From contig JBMSQB010000009.1 of NCBI GenBank assembly GCA_049423065.1, positions 6,512 through 70,511 on the forward strand: a stretch of 64,000 nucleotides of DNA, written 5' to 3'. Each line of letters begins with the position of its first letter. Positions within the stretch are counted from its first letter, which is position 1. Origin of the DNA: SYIM01 sp041182885. Its GTDB lineage: Bacteria; Pseudomonadota; Gammaproteobacteria; Burkholderiales; Burkholderiaceae_E. The notes below the pieces were generated by a model. That model had not been told where the DNA came from, did no database searches, and was given only the letters and a program-made list of their open reading frames with translations. Both the position numbers and the translations under genes were made by a program. Positions 61,592 through 64,000 of the stretch are shown piece after piece.

Positions 61592-62778
61592 GCCTCAGCT
61601 CCCGATACTGCGCAGCCGGTTGCCCGAGTCACCGCGCTGTTGCCCCGCCAGAGGTTCCAGAAGCGCCTGAGATGGTGATCCGGGCTGCCCAGCAAAACAC
61701 CGATCGCGGTGATTCGCTTGAAGTAGTGGCTGATATCGAGCTCATCGGTGATGCCGATTGCGCCGTGCAGCTGGATGGCGTTCTGGGCAACAAATCTGCT
61801 GTCGCGCCCTATCATGAATTTGGCTGCGGATACGGCGCGCTGACGCCGTTCGGCAGGGCCGATTACGGCCTGCGCGGCCATCAGTGCCATGGCCTGGGCG
61901 TATTCGCATGCCACCCGCATATCGACCAGGCGGTGCTGAATCACCTGAAAGCTGGCAACCGCCTGACCGAAAGCAGTCCGGGTTTTGGTGTATTCAAGCG
62001 TTTTTTCATTGAGCGCAAGCATGGCGCCCGTCGCCTCGGCGCAGAGCGCCGCGCAGGCTTCATCCATAACCTGCTCGATCACTGGCAAAGCGCGGTCAAT
62101 TTCGCCCAGGTACGAATCCTGGGGAATGCGAACCTGTTGAAAAACCAGTTCGGCGGCGCGGGTTCCATCGACACAGGGATAGTCGGTGAGTGTCAGTCCT
62201 GGGGTCTTTCGCTCAACCATAAAAAGCGAAATGCCGTTTGGACTGAGCGTATTGCCCGACGTGCGCGCCGATACGATCAGGTGGTCGGCCTGCCCTGCGC
62301 CGAGCACGACCGATTTATGCCCGTTCAACTCCCAGGATGCGCCCTGGCGCACTGCGGTCGTGGCAACGTGGGCAAGGTGATAACGGCTTTGTGGTTCGGA
62401 GTGGGCGAAGGCGAGGCGTGTGTGTCCCGCCACGATCTGCGGAATCAGGCGCTGCCTGAGTTCAGCCGATCCGGCATGCCTCAAGGCTGCGCCCGCCAAC
62501 ACCACCGTTGGCAGGTAGGGTTCGACCACCAGGTGTCGGCCAAATGCCTTCATCACCACCATGGTTTCGATTGCGCCGGCACCAGACCCGCCGTGATCGG
62601 GGGAGAAAGGCATGCCAAGCAGTCCGAGCTGGGCGAAGGTCTGCCAGCGCTGTGCATCGCAGCCATCGCCCCGCTGCAGAATGCGTCGGCGCTCATCGAA
62701 GGTGTAGCAACCCTTGAGCATGCGCTCGACACTTTCGCCGAGCATCTGCTGCTCATCTGACAGAGCGCGATCGATCAT
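61588..62778 (-). CDS. Acyl-CoA dehydrogenase homologue, partner subunit
   Basis: The 396-residue dehydrogenase-fold protein has a diverged middle (FAHSEPQSRYHLAH for the SEPxxGSD block) and a C-terminus QLHGAIGITDELDISHYFKRITAIGVLLGSPDHH, without the GGT/EGT motif. This is the pattern of the less canonical subunit in heteromeric steroid or alicyclic acyl-CoA dehydrogenases. I start at ATG 62778 (MIDRALSDEQQ), since the frame to 62862 overlaps the Bug gene. Confidence 0.9.
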   Translation of the reverse strand: MIDRALSDEQQMLGESVERMLKGCYTFDERRRILQRGDGCDAQRWQTFAQLGLLGMPFSPDHGGSGAGAIETMVVMKAFGRHLVVEPYLPTVVLAGAALRHAGSAELRQRLIPQIVAGHTRLAFAHSEPQSRYHLAHVATTAVRQGASWELNGHKSVVLGAGQADHLIVSARTSGNTLSPNGISLFMVERKTPGLTLTDYPCVDGTRAAELVFQQVRIPQDSYLGEIDRALPVIEQVMDEACAALCAEATGAMLALNEKTLEYTKTRTAFGQAVASFQVIQHRLVDMRVACEYAQAMALMAAQAVIGPAERRQRAVSAAKFMIGRDSRFVAQNAIQLHGAIGITDELDISHYFKRITAIGVLLGSPDHHLRRFWNLWRGNSAVTRATGCAVSGAEA

Positions 62779-62788
62779 GACAGGCGGG

Positions 62789-63775
62789 TCACTGCGCCTT
62801 GATCCCGGCCGACTGGATGATCTGGGTGGTCTGGGCGATGTCCTGCTTGAGGAGCGCTGCAAACTGCTCTGGCGTGCCGCCGCGCGGCACCATGCCCAGA
62901 CCGCGCGCTACCGCTTCGGCAAACTCGGATGTCCGGGCGACTGCATTGATTTCCCGATTCCAGGTGTCCACGACCTCTCTGGGGGTGCCCGCTGGCAGGA
63001 AAAATCCGACCCAGGGCGCAATCGCGAAATCCTTGAAGCCAAGTTCGGCCATGGTGGGGACGTTTGGGATCTCGGCATTGCGTTGGGCGTTCATGACGGC
63101 AATGATTCTGAGCTTCCCGGCATTGACGTGCGGACGCAGCGTTGTGATGGCGTCGACCGCGATGGGAACGCGGCCGGTCAGCAGATCCGGAAGCAGCTGT
63201 GCCGAGCCCTTGTAGGGCACAGCAATGAGATCGATACCTGTTCGCGCCTTGATCAGCTCGCCCGCCAGGTGCATTGACGAGCCGTTGCCTGCAAAGCCGA
63301 AACTCAATTTCCCGGGATTTGCTTTCACATGGCTGATGAACTCGCTCATCGAGTTGACAGGCAGATCGGGATGGACGGCGAGCATGATGGTTGCTTCACC
63401 GAGATGAATGACCGGGACCAGTTCGCGCGCGACATCGAACCGTGCGCCAGTCAGGATGGGCGAGACGATCAGAGTCGATGATGCCCACAGGATGGTGTGG
63501 CCATCGGCGTCGGCCTTGGCGACTGCTTCGGCTGCAATCAGCTGGCCGCCGCCGGGCTTGGCCTCGATCACGATCGGTTGCTTCAGACGCGGCTGAATGC
63601 GATCGGTGAGCGCCCGGATGCTGGTGTCGGCTGCTCCACCAGCCGCAAACGGCATGACGACGCGAATGGGTTTGGAGGGTTGCCACTGGGCGTGCGAGAG
63701 GCCCGGGTAGACGGCTGCAATGAGCCCGACCGCGACTGCCGACGCACCGAAAGCGAGAATCCTGGACAAGCGCAT
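62789..63775 (-). CDS. Orphan Bug/TctC-type binding protein
   Basis: The 328-residue Bug protein has a signal peptide (cleavage near LSHAQ), core WQPSKPIRVVMPFAAGGAADTSIR, IEAKPGGGQLIAAEA and GKLRIIAVMNAQR. It heads the four-gene unit with two acyl-CoA dehydrogenases and a ligase and is preceded by a GGAG site. A copy of the TetR-type operator lies 69 bases upstream of its start codon. Confidence 0.93.
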   Translation of the reverse strand: MRLSRILAFGASAVAVGLIAAVYPGLSHAQWQPSKPIRVVMPFAAGGAADTSIRALTDRIQPRLKQPIVIEAKPGGGQLIAAEAVAKADADGHTILWASSTLIVSPILTGARFDVARELVPVIHLGEATIMLAVHPDLPVNSMSEFISHVKANPGKLSFGFAGNGSSMHLAGELIKARTGIDLIAVPYKGSAQLLPDLLTGRVPIAVDAITTLRPHVNAGKLRIIAVMNAQRNAEIPNVPTMAELGFKDFAIAPWVGFFLPAGTPREVVDTWNREINAVARTSEFAEAVARGLGMVPRGGTPEQFAALLKQDIAQTTQIIQSAGIKAQ

Positions 63776-63844
63776 GCTGATGTCTCCGTGCTGGGGTCAT
63801 ACCACCTTGCAATCAGGGCATGGTGGCCGGCCTTTCTTGTTTTT

Positions 63845-63860
63845 GTGAACGGACGTTCAC
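63845..63860. promoter_or_regulatory. TetR-type operator palindrome, copy 2
   Basis: GTGAACGGACGTTCAC is a palindrome with 7-bp arms and a 2-bp centre, matching the copy at 55278 in the pattern GTGAAC-N4-GTTC(A/G)C. On the minus strand a TTGACA hexamer (63896-63891) is 17 bp from a weak -10-like CAGTCT (63873-63868), so the palindrome would sit just after the promoter, a position suited to repression. The remaining sequence to 64000 shows no gene. Confidence 0.72.
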
Positions 63861-64000
63861 CAATTCGAGACTGCGACAGGAACGCTGTTTTGTCAAGGCT
63901 CGCCGTACCGGGGAGCGGTCGGTGGCGCGTCAATCGAATGTTGACAGCGCAGGCCTTGCCACCGGGCAAACCGACTCGAACGCCCGCGCGACGCGCAGCA

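Noticed and set aside
63583..63969. Minus-strand open frame of 128 codons at the right edge
   Set aside because: It overlaps the Bug signal-peptide region in another frame, spans the operator palindrome and has no recognisable features.

Overview
The window is GC-rich, densely coded and almost entirely catabolic. I see no tRNA, rRNA, insertion sequence, integrase, CRISPR array or plasmid function. Eight periplasmic Bug/TctC-type binding proteins lie in 64 kb, only one of them beside TctA/TctB membrane subunits. Together with LIV-type ABC transport and an aerobic Coq7-type ubiquinone enzyme, this points to a betaproteobacterium of the Burkholderiales (Bordetella/Achromobacter/Cupriavidus-like). 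That assignment is inference from gene content. No stretch longer than about 230 bases lacks a gene.

Layout. (1) 2-3271, plus strand: the end of a Bug protein, then two amidohydrolases. (2) 3286-15456: two divergent operons. Leftward run a LIV-type ABC importer (binding protein, two permeases, two ATPases), a lipoyl E2, an acyl-CoA-dehydrogenase-fold flavin monooxygenase and a VOC protein. Rightward run a beta-hydroxyacid dehydrogenase, a cupin, a fused E1 alpha-beta and an SDR. E1 and E2 of one 2-oxoacid (or acetoin-type) dehydrogenase complex are thus split across a divergent promoter and no E3 is present. (3) 15574-16617: a single-gene fusion of a DCC (thioredoxin-like) domain to a Coq7 di-iron demethoxyubiquinone hydroxylase. 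(4) 16650-20519, minus: a complete tctCBA set plus an amidohydrolase. (5) 20734-28497, minus: nine genes divergent from a LysR regulator (28605-29489): TauD-type dioxygenase, two Bug proteins, a split AtuA, D-2-hydroxyacid dehydrogenase, HpcH/HpaI aldolase, SMP-30 lactonase and a small ferredoxin-fold-like protein. (6) 29514-30737: an SDR and a DUF3429-type membrane protein, unrelated to the neighbours.

(7) 30884-48997, minus: seventeen genes with no gap above about 35 bp, divergent from a second LysR gene (49168-50082). From the promoter outward: Bug, AMP-forming ligase, LLM flavoprotein, Bug, NDP-forming acyl-CoA synthetase, nitronate monooxygenase-like protein, crotonase, cupin-like protein, Bug, cyclase-family hydrolase, CoA-transferase, acyl-CoA dehydrogenase, APH-type kinase, a small helical protein, a DxSWG protein, a Cys-less thiolase and a DUF35 zinc protein. 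The order looks like one long degradation operon for an unidentified acid. The kinase/small protein/dehydrogenase trio recalls LvaA/LvaB/LvaC, and the thiolase/DUF35 pair recalls Ltp2-type retro-aldolases.

(8) 50178-63860: a TetR gene closes a five-gene minus-strand unit (amidohydrolase, LLM flavoprotein, CoA-transferase, crotonase, TetR), divergent from crotonase/acyl-CoA dehydrogenase/CoA-transferase. A second minus-strand unit carries Bug, two acyl-CoA dehydrogenases and an acyl-CoA ligase. A 16-bp palindrome of form GTGAAC-N4-GTTC(A/G)C sits in the divergent promoter (55278-55293) and again upstream of the Bug unit (63845-63860). This suggests one TetR regulon covering twelve genes.

Common theme: each module has its own orphan Bug protein, its own CoA-activation route and acyl-CoA redox/hydration enzymes, joined by short overlaps. 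Substrates cannot be deduced from sequence alone.
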